Assembly: GCA_965249175.1 (NCBI GenBank)
Contig: OZ252227.1
Coordinates: forward strand, 2,170,001-2,234,000
Reading direction: 5' to 3'
DNA: 64,000 nucleotides
Source: CAZYFH01 sp965249175
GTDB lineage: Bacteria > Acidobacteriota > Vicinamibacteria > Vicinamibacterales > UBA8438
The position numbers and the translations under genes are program-made. The notes under the pieces were generated by a model. The model searched no databases and had not been told where the DNA came from. It worked only from the letters and a program-made list of their open reading frames with translations. Each line of letters starts with the position of its first letter. Positions within the stretch are counted from its first letter, which is position 1. This document shows, in pieces, positions 40,737 through 49,972 of this stretch.

Positions 40737-42023
40737 ATGCCACGACGCACGCGTTCGACGACGTCGGCCGCTCTGTCCGTGCTGCTGCTCGCGGTGTTGA
40801 CGCTGCCTGCGGTCGCTTCGATCGACGAGGCGCCACCCGCGGAAGTCGGCCTGTCCGCCGAACGGCTGCAGCGCATCCACGACGCTGTCCAGCGTCACAT
40901 CGACGCCGGGAACATCAGCGGGGCCGTCACGGCGGCGACCCGCCGGGGACGACTGGCCCATCTCGAGGCGCATGGCATGATGGATCTCGAGTCGAATACG
41001 CCGATGACCGAGGATGCCATCTTCAAGATCATGTCGATGACGAAGCCGGTCGTCGGCGTAGCCATCCTCATGCTGATGGAGGAAGGTAAGATCCGACTCA
41101 ACGATCCGGTCTCGCGATTTATTCCCGAGCTCGCAGATCTGAAGGTCGCGGTGCCGATGTCACGCGACACGGGTCCCCGCGCGTCGGGACGAGGGGGACC
41201 GGGACAGCCGCCGCCGTTCTATGCCATCCCCGCGCATCGACCGATCACGGTGCAAGATTTGCTCACCCACACCTCGGGTCTTGCGAGCGGCCGCATCAGC
41301 AGCAGCGAGGCCCGTCGGATCGCGCCACAGCGGCCGACCGATACGCTCGCCGACGTGATTCCGAGACTGGGTGAGGTCCCGCTGGAGTTCCAGCCCGGGG
41401 ACCGATGGGCATACAGCCCGTCCCGAGGCTTTGACACGCTGCTGCGCATCGTCGAGATCGCGTCGGGGGACACCGCCGACCGGTTCCTCCACGGACGGAT
41501 CTTCGAGCCGCTGGGGATGACGGACACCTTCTTCTGGGCGCCCGACACCCATCGCTCGCGCGTCGTCACGGTCTACCAACGGACACCGCAGGGGCTCACG
41601 CGGTCGGAGAATCAGGACGGTGTGACCAGTGACACGTATTTCTCCGGTGGCGGCGGTCTCATGAGCACCGCGGAGGATTACGTGCAGTTCGGTCAGATGC
41701 TGCTGAACGGAGGTGAGCTGAACGGCCATCGCCTGCTCAGCCCGACGACCGTCGACTTGATGGCGTCGACCTTCGTGGAACAGTTCGGGTTCGGTCAGCC
41801 GACCCCGGGGACCACCTTCGGGCTCAGCGTCCGCGTCGTGGGTGACCCGGTCACGGCCGACCAGCGCGTCGGCGCCGGCAGTTTTGGTTGGGATGGCGCG
41901 TATGGCACGCACTTCTGGGTCGACCCGACGGAAGAGATCGTCGGACTGGTGATGATCCAGACGCCCAACTTCCAGGTCTCGCGCGACGTGGAGAACGCGT
42001 TGATGCAGGCGATCGTGGACTAG
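40737..42023 (+). CDS. exported class C beta-lactamase-like serine hydrolase
   Basis: The product has 428 residues: a signal peptide (LSVLLLAVLTLPAVASI) and a serine beta-lactamase/esterase fold. SMTK is the nucleophile motif (SxxK), WAYSPSR stands at the YxN position with Pro in place of Asn, and the third motif may be GAYGTHFW. Other family segments are DLLTHTSGLASG, FLHGRIFEPLGMTDTFFW and GGGGLMSTAEDYVQF. Members (EstB, CubicO group) are esterases or D-amino-peptide hydrolases rather than resistance enzymes. It is followed by the DUF2272 gene after 20 bases. Confidence 0.85.
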   Translation: MPRRTRSTTSAALSVLLLAVLTLPAVASIDEAPPAEVGLSAERLQRIHDAVQRHIDAGNISGAVTAATRRGRLAHLEAHGMMDLESNTPMTEDAIFKIMSMTKPVVGVAILMLMEEGKIRLNDPVSRFIPELADLKVAVPMSRDTGPRASGRGGPGQPPPFYAIPAHRPITVQDLLTHTSGLASGRISSSEARRIAPQRPTDTLADVIPRLGEVPLEFQPGDRWAYSPSRGFDTLLRIVEIASGDTADRFLHGRIFEPLGMTDTFFWAPDTHRSRVVTVYQRTPQGLTRSENQDGVTSDTYFSGGGGLMSTAEDYVQFGQMLLNGGELNGHRLLSPTTVDLMASTFVEQFGFGQPTPGTTFGLSVRVVGDPVTADQRVGAGSFGWDGAYGTHFWVDPTEEIVGLVMIQTPNFQVSRDVENALMQAIVD

Positions 42024-42043
42024 CAGCCCGCGGGCGCGGCATC

Positions 42044-43066
42044 ATGACGAGACTCACGCTTACCCTCTGGGTCGCGGCGTCCGTGATCGGCGTCGGGCTC
42101 GCCCAAGCGCCCGCGGTCGGACGGTTGCCGCTGGACGCGCTCAACGTGATGCCGCCATCCGACCGTGTGACCGGCACGCCGGGCAGCCTTGACGTGGGGG
42201 AGCGGTCGTGCCGGCGTCTGAACCTGACGGACGAACGGCTGCGCCAGCGCATCGTGGACGTCGTAGTGCAGGAGTGGAGCTTCTTCGGGTTCACCGTCGT
42301 CGACTACACACGGCCCCCCTCGACCAGCCAGACCGTTCGGCGCGGTCGCCGTCGCTGGTCACTCCTGACCCCGACGGACGTGACGCGGGTGGCCGATTCG
42401 ATCGCCGGCTAGTGGACGGTCACCCCGGAGGGCGCGTGGATCATCCAACACCAGAATGACCGATGGAACAGCTCGGGTGCGGATACCCGCTGGCGCGCCC
42501 CCTGGTCGGCGGCGTTCGTCTCGTGGGTGATGTGTGAGAGCGGGCTGGGCCAGGCCGCTCAGTTTCGCCGGGCGGTGGCGCATCATACGTATATCGATCA
42601 GGCGATCCGCGCGCGCGACACCGCGGCGACATCGGCGGCGTTCACCGCGCACGACATCGGCGAGACGGCGATATCGCCCGGTGACCTGCTGTGCAGCGGG
42701 CGCCGACCGGCCTATCGTTCGCTCGCCGAGCGACGCCGGCAGTTGGGCGAGGGGGCGCGCACCCATTGCGATGTCGTGGTGGCGCTCGATGTCGGGAGGA
42801 GCCGGATTCTCGCGATTGGCGGCAACGTCCGAGCCACCGTGGGCCTGAAGCTGCTTCCGGCCGCCTCCGATGGCGGTGTGGGCCTGCGTCCCGCGGGTGG
42901 CGCGCGGCCGCCGTTTGCTCACCTCAGGCTTCGTGCGGCGCCGATTGCCGCGGACGCATTCGATGACAGCCCGACCATGCAGGCGCTCGTGTGCGGCGGC
43001 GGCGCCGTGCCGGCGCAGCTCGCGCGCGCGGATTTGACGCCGTCCGCGGCAACGGCGCGCTGCTAG
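42044..43066 (+). pseudogene. exported DUF2272 protein with an in-frame TAG
   Basis: From ATG 42044 a signal peptide is followed by RRLNLTDERLRQRIVDVVVQEWSFFG and DVTRVADSIAG. Then comes TAG (42410-42412), and the same frame continues with WTVTPEGAWIIQHQNDRWN, PWSAAFVSWVMCESGLG and YIDQAIRARD. The part after the stop is the conserved DUF2272 core (CHAP-like, with SWVMCE and HHTYID motifs), usually directly preceded by GYW, so a Tyr codon has likely become TAG. As read, the catalytic half is lost. Either a real nonsense mutation or a base-call error. Confidence 0.7.
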
Positions 43067-43093
43067 TGCGCATCCCGCTTCAGGAGTACACAC

Positions 43094-44092
43094 ATGTCCA
43101 GCCGCTCTGGTAGGTTTCTGCTCGTCGGCGCCGTGCTGTTGACCTGTCCGTCTGACCTCGCTGCGTTGCAGGAGACGTCGGCACGAGGCGCGATCACGGT
43201 CGCCGAGGACGTGAGCGTCACGATCCTCTCATCCAACCTTGCGAACGGCGGCACGATCGGCGAATGGGGTCTGTCGGCGCTCGTTGCGGTTGATGGGCGC
43301 TGCGTGCTCTTCGATGCCGGCCGGCATCCGGATACCGTGCTCAGAAACGCGGCGGTGCTGGAGGTCGATCTCTCCTGTGTCACGGATGTCGTCCTGAGCC
43401 ACTTTCACTTCGACCACACCACGGGGCTGATGCCAATCGTCGAGGCGGTGCGGAAGCAGCGGGCGTCAGCGGTCCGCCGCGTGCATGTCGCCGAGGGGTT
43501 CTTTCTGCCGCGTCGCTCGCCGAGGGCCCGCGGCGACGAATGGAACCAGATGATCGCGATGCGAGACGCGTTCGCCGCGGCGGACGTCGAGTTCATCGAG
43601 CACGCGGGTCCGGCGGAGATCCTGCCCGGCGTGTGGGTCACCGGGCCGATTGACAGACCGCATCCCGAACGGAACTATCCCGAGACGATCCAGGTGCAGC
43701 GAGACGGGGAATGGGTGGTGGACTACGTGCCGGACAGTCAGGCCTTGAGCATCATCACGCCGAGGGGGCACGTCGTGCTCCTTGGATGTGGTCACTCCGG
43801 CGTCGTCAACGCGCTGGACCAGATCCGTGGAGCCATCGCGAACGTGCCGGTCCATGCCCTCATGGGAGGACTCCATCTATTCGCGGCGAGCGACGAGACG
43901 CTCGGTTGGACCGCTGACCGGCTTCGCCAGATCGGGATCGAGCATCTGATGGCAGGCCACTGCACCGGCATCGAGCCGCTGCTGCGGCTCCGGACCGGTC
44001 TGAACCTGAATCGGCGCACCGCCGTGGTCGGGGCGGTCGGGTCACAGTTCGTCTACGGCGAAGGGATCAGACCGACGGCGATCGCGATGTAG
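43094..44092 (+). CDS. exported MBL-fold metallo-hydrolase
   Basis: The product has 332 residues with a signal peptide and a metallo-beta-lactamase fold: VVLSHFHFDHTTGLMP (HxHxDH), ETIQVQRDGEWVVDYVPD, VVLLGCGHSGVVNALDQI (third His) and HALMGGLHLFAAS, then LMAGHCTG. The layout matches the dihydropterin-synthase-like MBL subgroup often annotated as ribofuranosylaminobenzene 5'-phosphate synthase-like; real substrates are usually unknown. Complete metal site. Its last 26 bases overlap the convergent ASCH gene. Confidence 0.82.
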   Translation: MSSRSGRFLLVGAVLLTCPSDLAALQETSARGAITVAEDVSVTILSSNLANGGTIGEWGLSALVAVDGRCVLFDAGRHPDTVLRNAAVLEVDLSCVTDVVLSHFHFDHTTGLMPIVEAVRKQRASAVRRVHVAEGFFLPRRSPRARGDEWNQMIAMRDAFAAADVEFIEHAGPAEILPGVWVTGPIDRPHPERNYPETIQVQRDGEWVVDYVPDSQALSIITPRGHVVLLGCGHSGVVNALDQIRGAIANVPVHALMGGLHLFAASDETLGWTADRLRQIGIEHLMAGHCTGIEPLLRLRTGLNLNRRTAVVGAVGSQFVYGEGIRPTAIAM

Positions 44093-44684
44093 CGGTCCGG
44101 CGACGGTCCGCCGGGAGGTGGTCGAACACCGACCTGCCGCGGGGTGAGAGCGTGTACCCGGGATGATGGCTCTCGGTCAGCCCGAGGTTCTTGAGTTTCC
44201 GGACGTTGCCCTTGAGCCAGTCGCGTTCGTAGCCGAGCATCGTTGCCAGTGTCTGGGCGGCGACCTTCGGGTGGAGAGCGATTGCGGCGAGCACGTGCCG
44301 AGTCCACGGGCCCCGCCTCGACGCCGCGTCGAGACGGCGCAGGCGGTCGCATATCTCTGTGATCTCGCGATGGGTCTGCGGGGCCTTGCGACGCAGCGCC
44401 GCTCGCGGATCCGCGCCGGCGTAGGCCAGCACGATTCTGTAGAGATCCCCCTCGCGCGTCGCCAGGTCGTCCATCAGGGCTGCCCGGCTCGCGTATCCCG
44501 CGGCGATCGCGTCGCCGGGGGACACCTTCCGCGCGGCCACTTTCTCGACGCTGGCGATCGCCAGCACACCAACGGCCGTGTGCAGCGTGCCGCCGGTCTT
44601 GACCGTCGGTCTCCGCCACCGCCGAAACGCGAGTGTGACCTCACCCGACTTGATTCGCTGGAGGATGGGCAGCCGTATGAGCAT
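44067..44684 (-). CDS. ASCH-domain protein with C-terminal winged helix
   Basis: The product has 205 residues. The N-terminal part (LPILQRIKSGEVTLAFRRWRRPTVKTGGTL, VGVLAIASVEKV) is an ASCH-type beta-barrel, which binds RNA or modified bases. The C-terminal part (HREITEICDRLRRLD, QTLATMLGYERDWLKGNVRKLKNLGL, LSPRG) is a winged-helix pattern. Both suggest nucleic-acid binding regulation, target unknown. It is convergent with the MBL gene and divergent from the next small gene. Confidence 0.7.
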   Translation of the reverse strand: MLIRLPILQRIKSGEVTLAFRRWRRPTVKTGGTLHTAVGVLAIASVEKVAARKVSPGDAIAAGYASRAALMDDLATREGDLYRIVLAYAGADPRAALRRKAPQTHREITEICDRLRRLDAASRRGPWTRHVLAAIALHPKVAAQTLATMLGYERDWLKGNVRKLKNLGLTESHHPGYTLSPRGRSVFDHLPADRRRTATSRSPSV

Positions 44685-44759
44685 CGGTCTCCTGCGGTCC
44701 GAGAGCCCATTATCGCGCGTCCGTGCCGTTCGGGCGCTGTCGTGAGATAGTCTCTACCG

Positions 44760-45179
44760 GTGGCGTCGGTCAACAAGACCCGCGAGCGCACGGCAAGCGT
44801 GGCGAAGTTTCTCGCGGCTGTGAAGAACGCCAGACGCCGAGAGGATGCGCAGGTCCTGCTCACGATGATGTCGGCGGTGACCCGCACGCAGCCCAAGATG
44901 TGGGGCAACAGCATCGTCGGCTTCGGCAAGTACCACTACCACTACGAGAGCGGGCGCGAGGGCGACTTGCCGATGATCGGGTTCTCGCCGCGCAGCGCGG
45001 CCCTCGTGCTGTACATCATGCCGGGATTCGAACGCTACGAGAACCTGATGCAGCAGCTGGGTAAGCACGGCACGGGCCGGTCGTGTCTCTACATCAACAA
45101 GTTGGATGATGTGGACACGAGCGTGTTGCGCGCGCTCGTCACCGAGGCATATCGATATATGAAGAAGAAGCACGAATGA
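44760..45179 (+). CDS. DUF1801 protein (YdhG-like)
   Basis: From GTG 44760 the 139-residue product follows the DUF1801 plan: VAKFLAAVKNARRREDAQVLL, MWGNSIVGFGKYHYHYESGREG, then LVLYIMPGFERYENLMQQLGKHGTGRSCLYINKL and a last helix VLRALVTEAYRYMKK. The family is often linked to arsenic-type operons or unknown small-molecule binding. Its TGA overlaps the next ATG (ATGA), so translation is coupled to the sugar dehydrogenase. Confidence 0.82.
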   Translation: MASVNKTRERTASVAKFLAAVKNARRREDAQVLLTMMSAVTRTQPKMWGNSIVGFGKYHYHYESGREGDLPMIGFSPRSAALVLYIMPGFERYENLMQQLGKHGTGRSCLYINKLDDVDTSVLRALVTEAYRYMKKKHE

Positions 45180-46405
45180 CGCCGACGCCGCGCCACGCCG
45201 CTCGCACCCGACATCTCGCCGTCTGGGGTCTGGTCGCCGGGACCCTCGCGCTGGTGGTTCCGGCGCCGGACGCGCAAGGGCCGCTCCCCGCGTTGCCGGC
45301 CGTCGACCTCCCGGCGGGTCCGCTCGTGGTCGACACCGCCGAGGCGCGGGTCCGTATCGTGGTCGTCACGCGAGGCCTCTCGCATCCCTGGGGTCTGGCC
45401 TTTCTCCCCGATGGTCGTCTGCTCGTCACGGAGCGCGGGGGACGCTTGCGCGTGATCCGCGACGGGATACTCGACCCGCGCGCGGTGTCGGGCGTGCCCG
45501 ACGTGCATGCGGAGGGGCTGGCCGGTCTGATGGACGTGGCGCTCCACCCGCGGTTCGAGGAGAACCAGCACGTCTACCTGACCTACTCGAAGCCCGGTGC
45601 GGACGGCGTCAGGGTGGCGTTGGCGCGCGGCCGCTTGGGCGGGCATGCGTTGACAGAGGTGCGCGACCTCTTCATGTCGGACGTCCTGGCCGGCGGTGGG
45701 ACGGCGGCCTCGCGGATCGTCTTCCCGTCGGACGACACGCTCTACATGACGGTGGGCGGCGCGTTCGGGGCGGCGACGGGTGGACGGCGCGCGCAGGATG
45801 TGGGTGACACGATCGGCAAGGTCGTCAGGCTGCGCGACGACGGGAGTATCCCGCCTGACAATCCGTTCGTGGGTCGGGACGGCGCGCGTCCAGAGGTCTA
45901 TTCCCTCGGGCATCGGAATCAGCTGGGCATGGCCATGCACCCGGAGACGGGCGACCTCTGGGTGCACGAGAACGGCCCGCTCGGCGGCGACGAGGCCAAC
46001 ATCATCCGCGCGGGACGTAACTACGGCTGGCCGGTGGTCTCCTACAGCCGCCAGTACACGGGTGCGCGCGTGGCCACCCGACCGTGGCAGGAAGGGATGG
46101 AGCAGGCGGAGATCGTCTGGTTGCCCTCCATCGCCCCCTCGGGCATGGCGTTCTACGACGGCGACCGTTTTCCGAGCTGGGGCGGCAATCTGTTTGTCGG
46201 GGCGCTGCGGACCGGGATGATTCGCAACACGGGACATCTCGAGCGCATCGTTTTCACTGAGAACGGAGAAGAGCGGTCGCGCGAGTGGCTACTCACCGAG
46301 CTGCGGCAGCGGATCCGCGACGTGCGGCAAGGCCCCGACGGGTTGCTCTACGTGCTGACGGACGCCGATGACGCGGCGCTACTGAGAATCGAACCTGTGG
46401 ACTAG
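45176..46405 (+). CDS. PQQ-dependent sugar dehydrogenase (soluble GDH/sorbosone type)
   Basis: The product has 409 residues: a signal region, then the GSDH propeller: RGLSHPWGLAFLPDGRLLVTERGG, GLMDVALHPRFEENQHVYLTYSK, DVGDTIGKVVRLRDDGSIPPDNPF, EVYSLGHRNQLGMAMHPETGDLWVHENGPLGGDEANI and GRNYGWPVVSYS. The His/Arg and Gly-Gly-Asp-Glu motif residues for PQQ and calcium are present, so it should be active as a periplasmic aldose or aldehyde dehydrogenase. ATG overlaps the DUF1801 stop. Confidence 0.88.
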   Translation: MTPTPRHAARTRHLAVWGLVAGTLALVVPAPDAQGPLPALPAVDLPAGPLVVDTAEARVRIVVVTRGLSHPWGLAFLPDGRLLVTERGGRLRVIRDGILDPRAVSGVPDVHAEGLAGLMDVALHPRFEENQHVYLTYSKPGADGVRVALARGRLGGHALTEVRDLFMSDVLAGGGTAASRIVFPSDDTLYMTVGGAFGAATGGRRAQDVGDTIGKVVRLRDDGSIPPDNPFVGRDGARPEVYSLGHRNQLGMAMHPETGDLWVHENGPLGGDEANIIRAGRNYGWPVVSYSRQYTGARVATRPWQEGMEQAEIVWLPSIAPSGMAFYDGDRFPSWGGNLFVGALRTGMIRNTGHLERIVFTENGEERSREWLLTELRQRIRDVRQGPDGLLYVLTDADDAALLRIEPVD

Positions 46406-46428
46406 TGACACGAGGCTAGGAGGCGCGA

Positions 46429-46920
46429 GTGAAGACACGACACCCGATGGCGGTACGAGGACGGCGCATGAGACGGCGCGACGCGATGACGACGCTGGGG
46501 CTGGGGGCCGTGGCGGCGATGGCGCTTCCGAGTCGGGCAGGTGCGGTCGCGTTGACGCAGGCCGAGCAGTCCAACATCGACGTCGTTAACGCATTTTGCG
46601 CCACGTGGGTGGCCCCCATGGATTTGCCGAAGCTCGGCTCGTATCTGGCCGACGACTGCGTCTACCGTGCCACGGAGACGACCCCGCCATCGACGGGACG
46701 CGCGGCAATCATCGAGGGTCTGCAGAGTTTTCTTGGCGACGCGACGTTCGTCGAGTTCGAAGTGCTCGAGACCTTCGCGCGGGGATCGATCGTCGTGAAC
46801 GAGCGCATCGATCGATTCACGCTGCCGGACCAATCCATCGAGTGGCGTGGCGTGGGCGTGTTCTATCTCAAGGACGGCGCCATCGCCGAGTGGAGCGATT
46901 TCACAATCGCGTTCTCGTAG
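46429..46920 (+). CDS. TAT-exported NTF2-like protein (limonene-epoxide-hydrolase/SnoaL type)
   Basis: Starting at GTG 46429 (or ATG 46468) the product has a twin-arginine signal (MRRRDAMTTLGLGAVAAMAL) and a cone-shaped NTF2 fold: NIDVVNAFCATWVAPMDLPKLGSYLADDCVYRAT, GRAAIIEGLQSFLG and VVNERIDRF, GVGVFYLKDGAIAEWSD. The Arg/Asp pairs are those used by limonene-1,2-epoxide hydrolases, so epoxide hydrolysis or isomerisation is possible; substrate not known. It follows the sugar dehydrogenase by 23 bases. Confidence 0.75.
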   Translation: MKTRHPMAVRGRRMRRRDAMTTLGLGAVAAMALPSRAGAVALTQAEQSNIDVVNAFCATWVAPMDLPKLGSYLADDCVYRATETTPPSTGRAAIIEGLQSFLGDATFVEFEVLETFARGSIVVNERIDRFTLPDQSIEWRGVGVFYLKDGAIAEWSDFTIAFS

Positions 46921-46927
46921 GACGGAC

Positions 46928-47260
46928 TCACCGCACGTGGGCGCGGATCTGGCGGTTCACGTTGTGGCGCTGTCGGCGGATCGCGCTGAGCTTGGTGTGG
47001 TCGTGCGCGTCGAGCGCCGCCTGCCGCGCAGTCTTGAGCGCGCCCAACTTCGCCTTCGCCGCCGCCTTGTCGAAGCCGCCGGTGACCTCGACATGATGCT
47101 CGTGCGCGTCGATGCCGAGGGCCGTGCAGACGGCCGGGATCAGGTGTTCCTTGTTGAGCTGCGTGTAGCCTTTGACCGCTTCGTGATCGAGGCCCTTGGC
47201 GATGTCGCGTAACTCGGCAACCGTCTTGTCCTTCAGTTCCTCGTAGGTGTAGTCAGCCAT
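46928..47260 (-). CDS. small protein with Rho-N/SAP-like N-terminus
   Basis: ATG 47260 has GGGAGG upstream. The 110-residue product starts with DYTYEELKDKTVAELRDIAKGLDHEAVKGYTQLNKEHLI, a Rho-N/SAP-type helix-extended-loop-helix, then a Lys/His-rich region (DKAAAKAKLGALKTARQAALDAHDH, KLSAIRRQRHNVNRQIR). It should bind nucleic acid. Similar small proteins are found scattered in Acidobacteria and Deltaproteobacteria. It is convergent with the NTF2-like gene. Confidence 0.7.
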   Translation of the reverse strand: MADYTYEELKDKTVAELRDIAKGLDHEAVKGYTQLNKEHLIPAVCTALGIDAHEHHVEVTGGFDKAAAKAKLGALKTARQAALDAHDHTKLSAIRRQRHNVNRQIRAHVR

Positions 47261-47316
47261 TCGGTCCTCCCGTCGTGCCCAAAGCCCTAAGCCCTGAGCC
47301 TCGCGCGATGCAGTCC

Positions 47317-47573
47317 CTAATACCCGCGCTCTTCGCGCAGGTCGCGCAGGGTCATGCCGCTCTGGCGGAGGTGCTCGTAGACCTTTTCCTACCCGCCTCT
47401 TTCGCGAGCCGCATGACGATGGACTCGGCGAGGCGGTGCTGGCGATGGTCGGGGAACACCTGATAGACCCGGTCGCAGAACGCAACGTAATCCATCGCGG
47501 GCTTGGCCTGCGCGAGCGCGTCGTCGACCTCGCCTTTGAGCGCCGTCAGCCTCTGCCCGACGTCTTCACTCAT
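47317..47573 (-). pseudogene. small helical protein with a frame break at AAAA
   Basis: ATG 47573 (GGAGCGAG upstream) opens EDVGQRLTALKGEVDDALAQAKP, FCDRVYQVFPDHRQHRLAESIVMRLAKEAGRK. At the AAAA run near 47386 the frame should move by one base to continue VYEHLRQSGMTLRDLREERGY and TAG 47317. As written the frame ends about 20 residues earlier with unrelated codons. The unshifted part has good coding character. Function unknown; the homopolymer makes an error plausible. Confidence 0.55.
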
Positions 47574-47613
47574 CGTGCTCGCTCCGATTCGGCGCCACTA
47601 TAGCACGCCTGTT

Positions 47614-48537
47614 CTACAGAATCTTCAGCCCGAGCGCCGACAGCATGAGCTCGACGCCGAGCTCGGCGGTGACGTTGCGCGTGTCGAGAATCGGGTTGAC
47701 TTCGACGAGGTCGAGCGCCCGCAGCGCGCCTGAATCGGCGATGGTCTCCATCAGCAGATGCGCCTCGCGATAGCTCAGCCCGCCCTTGACGGGGGTGCCG
47801 ACGCCCGGCGCGATCGCCGGGTCACAGACGTCGAGATCGAACGAGACGTGGACGCCCCCCGTCCCCGCGGTGGCGATCCGCAGCGCCCGATCCGCCACGT
47901 CGGCGATGCCGTCGCGGTCGATGTCCTTCATCGTGAACACGTGGACGCCGGAAGTGACGATGCGCTGCCGCTCCTCGGCATCGAGGTTCCGCACGCCCAC
48001 CAGGACCGTGCGCGCAGGTGACACCGTCGGCGCGAGATCGCCGATGTGCGACAGCTCGGCTGGCTCCGAACCGAGGAGCGCCGCCAACGGCATGCCGTGG
48101 ACGTTCCCGCTGTCGCTTGTGTCCGGCGTGTTCATGTCGCCGTGCGCGTCGACCCAGATGAGCCCCGGGGTGTCGCCGCGCCGGCGACGGTCGACGACCG
48201 TGGCGGTCACGGAACCGGCCGCGAGGCTGTGATCGCCGCCCAGGACGATCGGCAGGGCGTTCGCCTCGTGCGAGACGCGCGCGGTCTGGAAGAGGCGTTG
48301 GCACACGCGCGCGATCTCCCGGATGTACTTCTTTCGTTCGTGACCGCTGGCCTTCGTTTCGGGGATCGGCGATGCGAGGTTGCCGCGGTCGACGACGTCG
48401 TAGCCGAGCGCGGCGAGACGGGGGCCGACGCCGGCGATTCTGAGCGCCGACGGCCCCATATCCACGCCACGCCGCGGGGCCCCGAGATCGAGCGGGACGC
48501 CGATGATGTGGACGGGTGACCGGGGCATCGATGGCAT
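47614..48537 (-). CDS. arginase/agmatinase-family ureohydrolase
   Basis: From ATG 48537 (or 48528) the product has 304-307 residues, standard for arginase. Metal sites are complete: IVLGGDHSLAAGS (His), WVDAHGDMNTPDTSDSGNVHGMPLAALLG (DAHxD and the arginase-typical SGNxHGMP) and VSFDLDVCDPAIAPGVGTPVKGGLSYREA (SFDxD). The SGNVHGMP motif and the Glu near the end (LDLVEVNP) favour true arginase: arginine to ornithine and urea. No urease genes are in the window. It is a cytoplasmic manganese enzyme. Confidence 0.9.
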   Translation of the reverse strand: MPSMPRSPVHIIGVPLDLGAPRRGVDMGPSALRIAGVGPRLAALGYDVVDRGNLASPIPETKASGHERKKYIREIARVCQRLFQTARVSHEANALPIVLGGDHSLAAGSVTATVVDRRRRGDTPGLIWVDAHGDMNTPDTSDSGNVHGMPLAALLGSEPAELSHIGDLAPTVSPARTVLVGVRNLDAEERQRIVTSGVHVFTMKDIDRDGIADVADRALRIATAGTGGVHVSFDLDVCDPAIAPGVGTPVKGGLSYREAHLLMETIADSGALRALDLVEVNPILDTRNVTAELGVELMLSALGLKIL

Positions 48538-48550
48538 GGGGAGATAGATG

Positions 48551-49972
48551 TTATAGGCCGGCTGCGGGCGTGTGCGCCTCGTCCTGCATCGCCTCGACAG
48601 CGGCAGTCGCGGCCGCGCGCCCGGCGGCCACGCAATCGGGAATCCCGACGCCCCGAAAGGCCGCCCCGACGAGATGCAGGCCAGGCAGACGCGCCAGATG
48701 CGTGTCGATGGCGGCGACGCGGTCACGGTGCCCGACGTCGTGCTGTGGATTGAGCCCCGGCCATCGGTACACGCGTCGCAGGCTCGGCTCGGCGTCGATC
48801 CCCAGCAACGTCGAAAAGTCCCGGTGCACCATGTCGGCCAGGTCCGCGTCCGGACGCCTCAGCACGTCGGGGTCACGCGCCCCGCCGAGAAAGCCGCGCA
48901 TCAGGGCGAGATCGCGAGGGGCGCGCTGCGGCCACTTCGACGATACCCAGGTGCCGGCCATGATCGAGAGCCCGGGTTCGACGCGCGGCACGACGAAACC
49001 GGTGCCGGACAGCGGGTGATGGACGGCCCCGCGCGGGTAGGCCAGTGCGACGGTGGCGGTCGAGGTGTGTGGGATGTCGGCACACAGGTGGCCGAGCTCC
49101 TCGTCGAGTGGCCGCAACAGCGTCGCGGACACGGCGGCGGGTACCGTCAGCAGAACCTGTCGGGCGACGACGTCGTCGCCGTGCGACGCACCGACGCGGA
49201 ACGGACCGGAACCGTCGATCGACGTGGCTGCCACGCCGCGGCGGATGGCTGCCACGGGCAACCGGCCGACGAGTGCCGAGACGAGCTCCTCGAGCCCGCC
49301 GGGAAGCGACCGAAACATGCCGTCGTCATTCCCGCTTGCGGCCCGCGCCGCACGTAGCTGCCGAAAAGCGCGGATCACGCTTCCATGCGTCCGCTCGGCA
49401 TCGACCAGCCTCGGGAACAGCGTCTGCATGGACAGCCGTTCGACATCGCCGGCATGAATGCCTCCCAAGAGCGGGTCGGCGATACAGTCGACCGTTTCTG
49501 TGCCGAAACGCCGTCGAAAGAAGGAGGCGACCGATTCGTCGGCCGTGTCTCTGCGGCGCGGCACGAACGGCTCCATCGCCATTCGCGCCTTGCCACCCCA
49601 CGACAGCAGGCGGGTCGACAGCAGGGGACCGAGTCGCGTCGGGATCCCGAGCACAGACGCCGGTGGGAGCGGGTGCAGCGCGCCGTGACGGACGACAAAT
49701 GCGGTGCGGGGCGGGAGCGTCGAGACGAGGCGCGGTGCGAGCCCGATCTCGCGACACAGGGCGAGCGCCGCCGGCTTCTGGACGAGCAGCGAGTCGGGGC
49801 CGGCGTCGATGGTGAAGCCGTCGACCTGGTCGGTGCGGACCACGCCACCCAGACGTGGCGAGCGTTCGAGGAGGGTGAACGGCACCGCGCGGCGGTGGAG
49901 CTCATAGGCGGCCGCGAGACCGGTGATCCCCCCGCCGATCACGGCGACGTCCACGTCGTGCATCGCCCGCAC
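48551..49972 (-). CDS. hemY: protoporphyrinogen/coproporphyrinogen oxidase, HemY type
   Basis: From GTG 49972 (overlapping the hemE stop as TAGTG) or ATG 49963 the product has about 470 residues. The N-terminus DVAVIGGGITGLAAAYELHRRAVPFTLLE binds FAD, and GGVVRTDQVDGFTIDAGPDSLLVQKP, LADPLLGGIHAGDVERLSMQTLFP and the C-terminal LHLVGAAFRGVGIPDCVAAG are family marks. The enzyme oxidises protoporphyrinogen IX (or coproporphyrinogen III) in heme synthesis. It forms an operon with hemE upstream; ferrochelatase is not in the window. Confidence 0.9.
   Translation of the reverse strand: MRAMHDVDVAVIGGGITGLAAAYELHRRAVPFTLLERSPRLGGVVRTDQVDGFTIDAGPDSLLVQKPAALALCREIGLAPRLVSTLPPRTAFVVRHGALHPLPPASVLGIPTRLGPLLSTRLLSWGGKARMAMEPFVPRRRDTADESVASFFRRRFGTETVDCIADPLLGGIHAGDVERLSMQTLFPRLVDAERTHGSVIRAFRQLRAARAASGNDDGMFRSLPGGLEELVSALVGRLPVAAIRRGVAATSIDGSGPFRVGASHGDDVVARQVLLTVPAAVSATLLRPLDEELGHLCADIPHTSTATVALAYPRGAVHHPLSGTGFVVPRVEPGLSIMAGTWVSSKWPQRAPRDLALMRGFLGGARDPDVLRRPDADLADMVHRDFSTLLGIDAEPSLRRVYRWPGLNPQHDVGHRDRVAAIDTHLARLPGLHLVGAAFRGVGIPDCVAAGRAAATAAVEAMQDEAHTPAAGL

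Noticed and set aside
45089..46237. Minus-strand frame of 382 codons opposite the sugar dehydrogenase
   Set aside because: Shadow of a well-supported GSDH gene; only low-complexity Arg/His-rich sequence.
47275..47463. Plus-strand frame of 62 codons after the Rho-N protein
   Set aside because: It lies opposite the frameshifted small gene and shows no coding character of its own.
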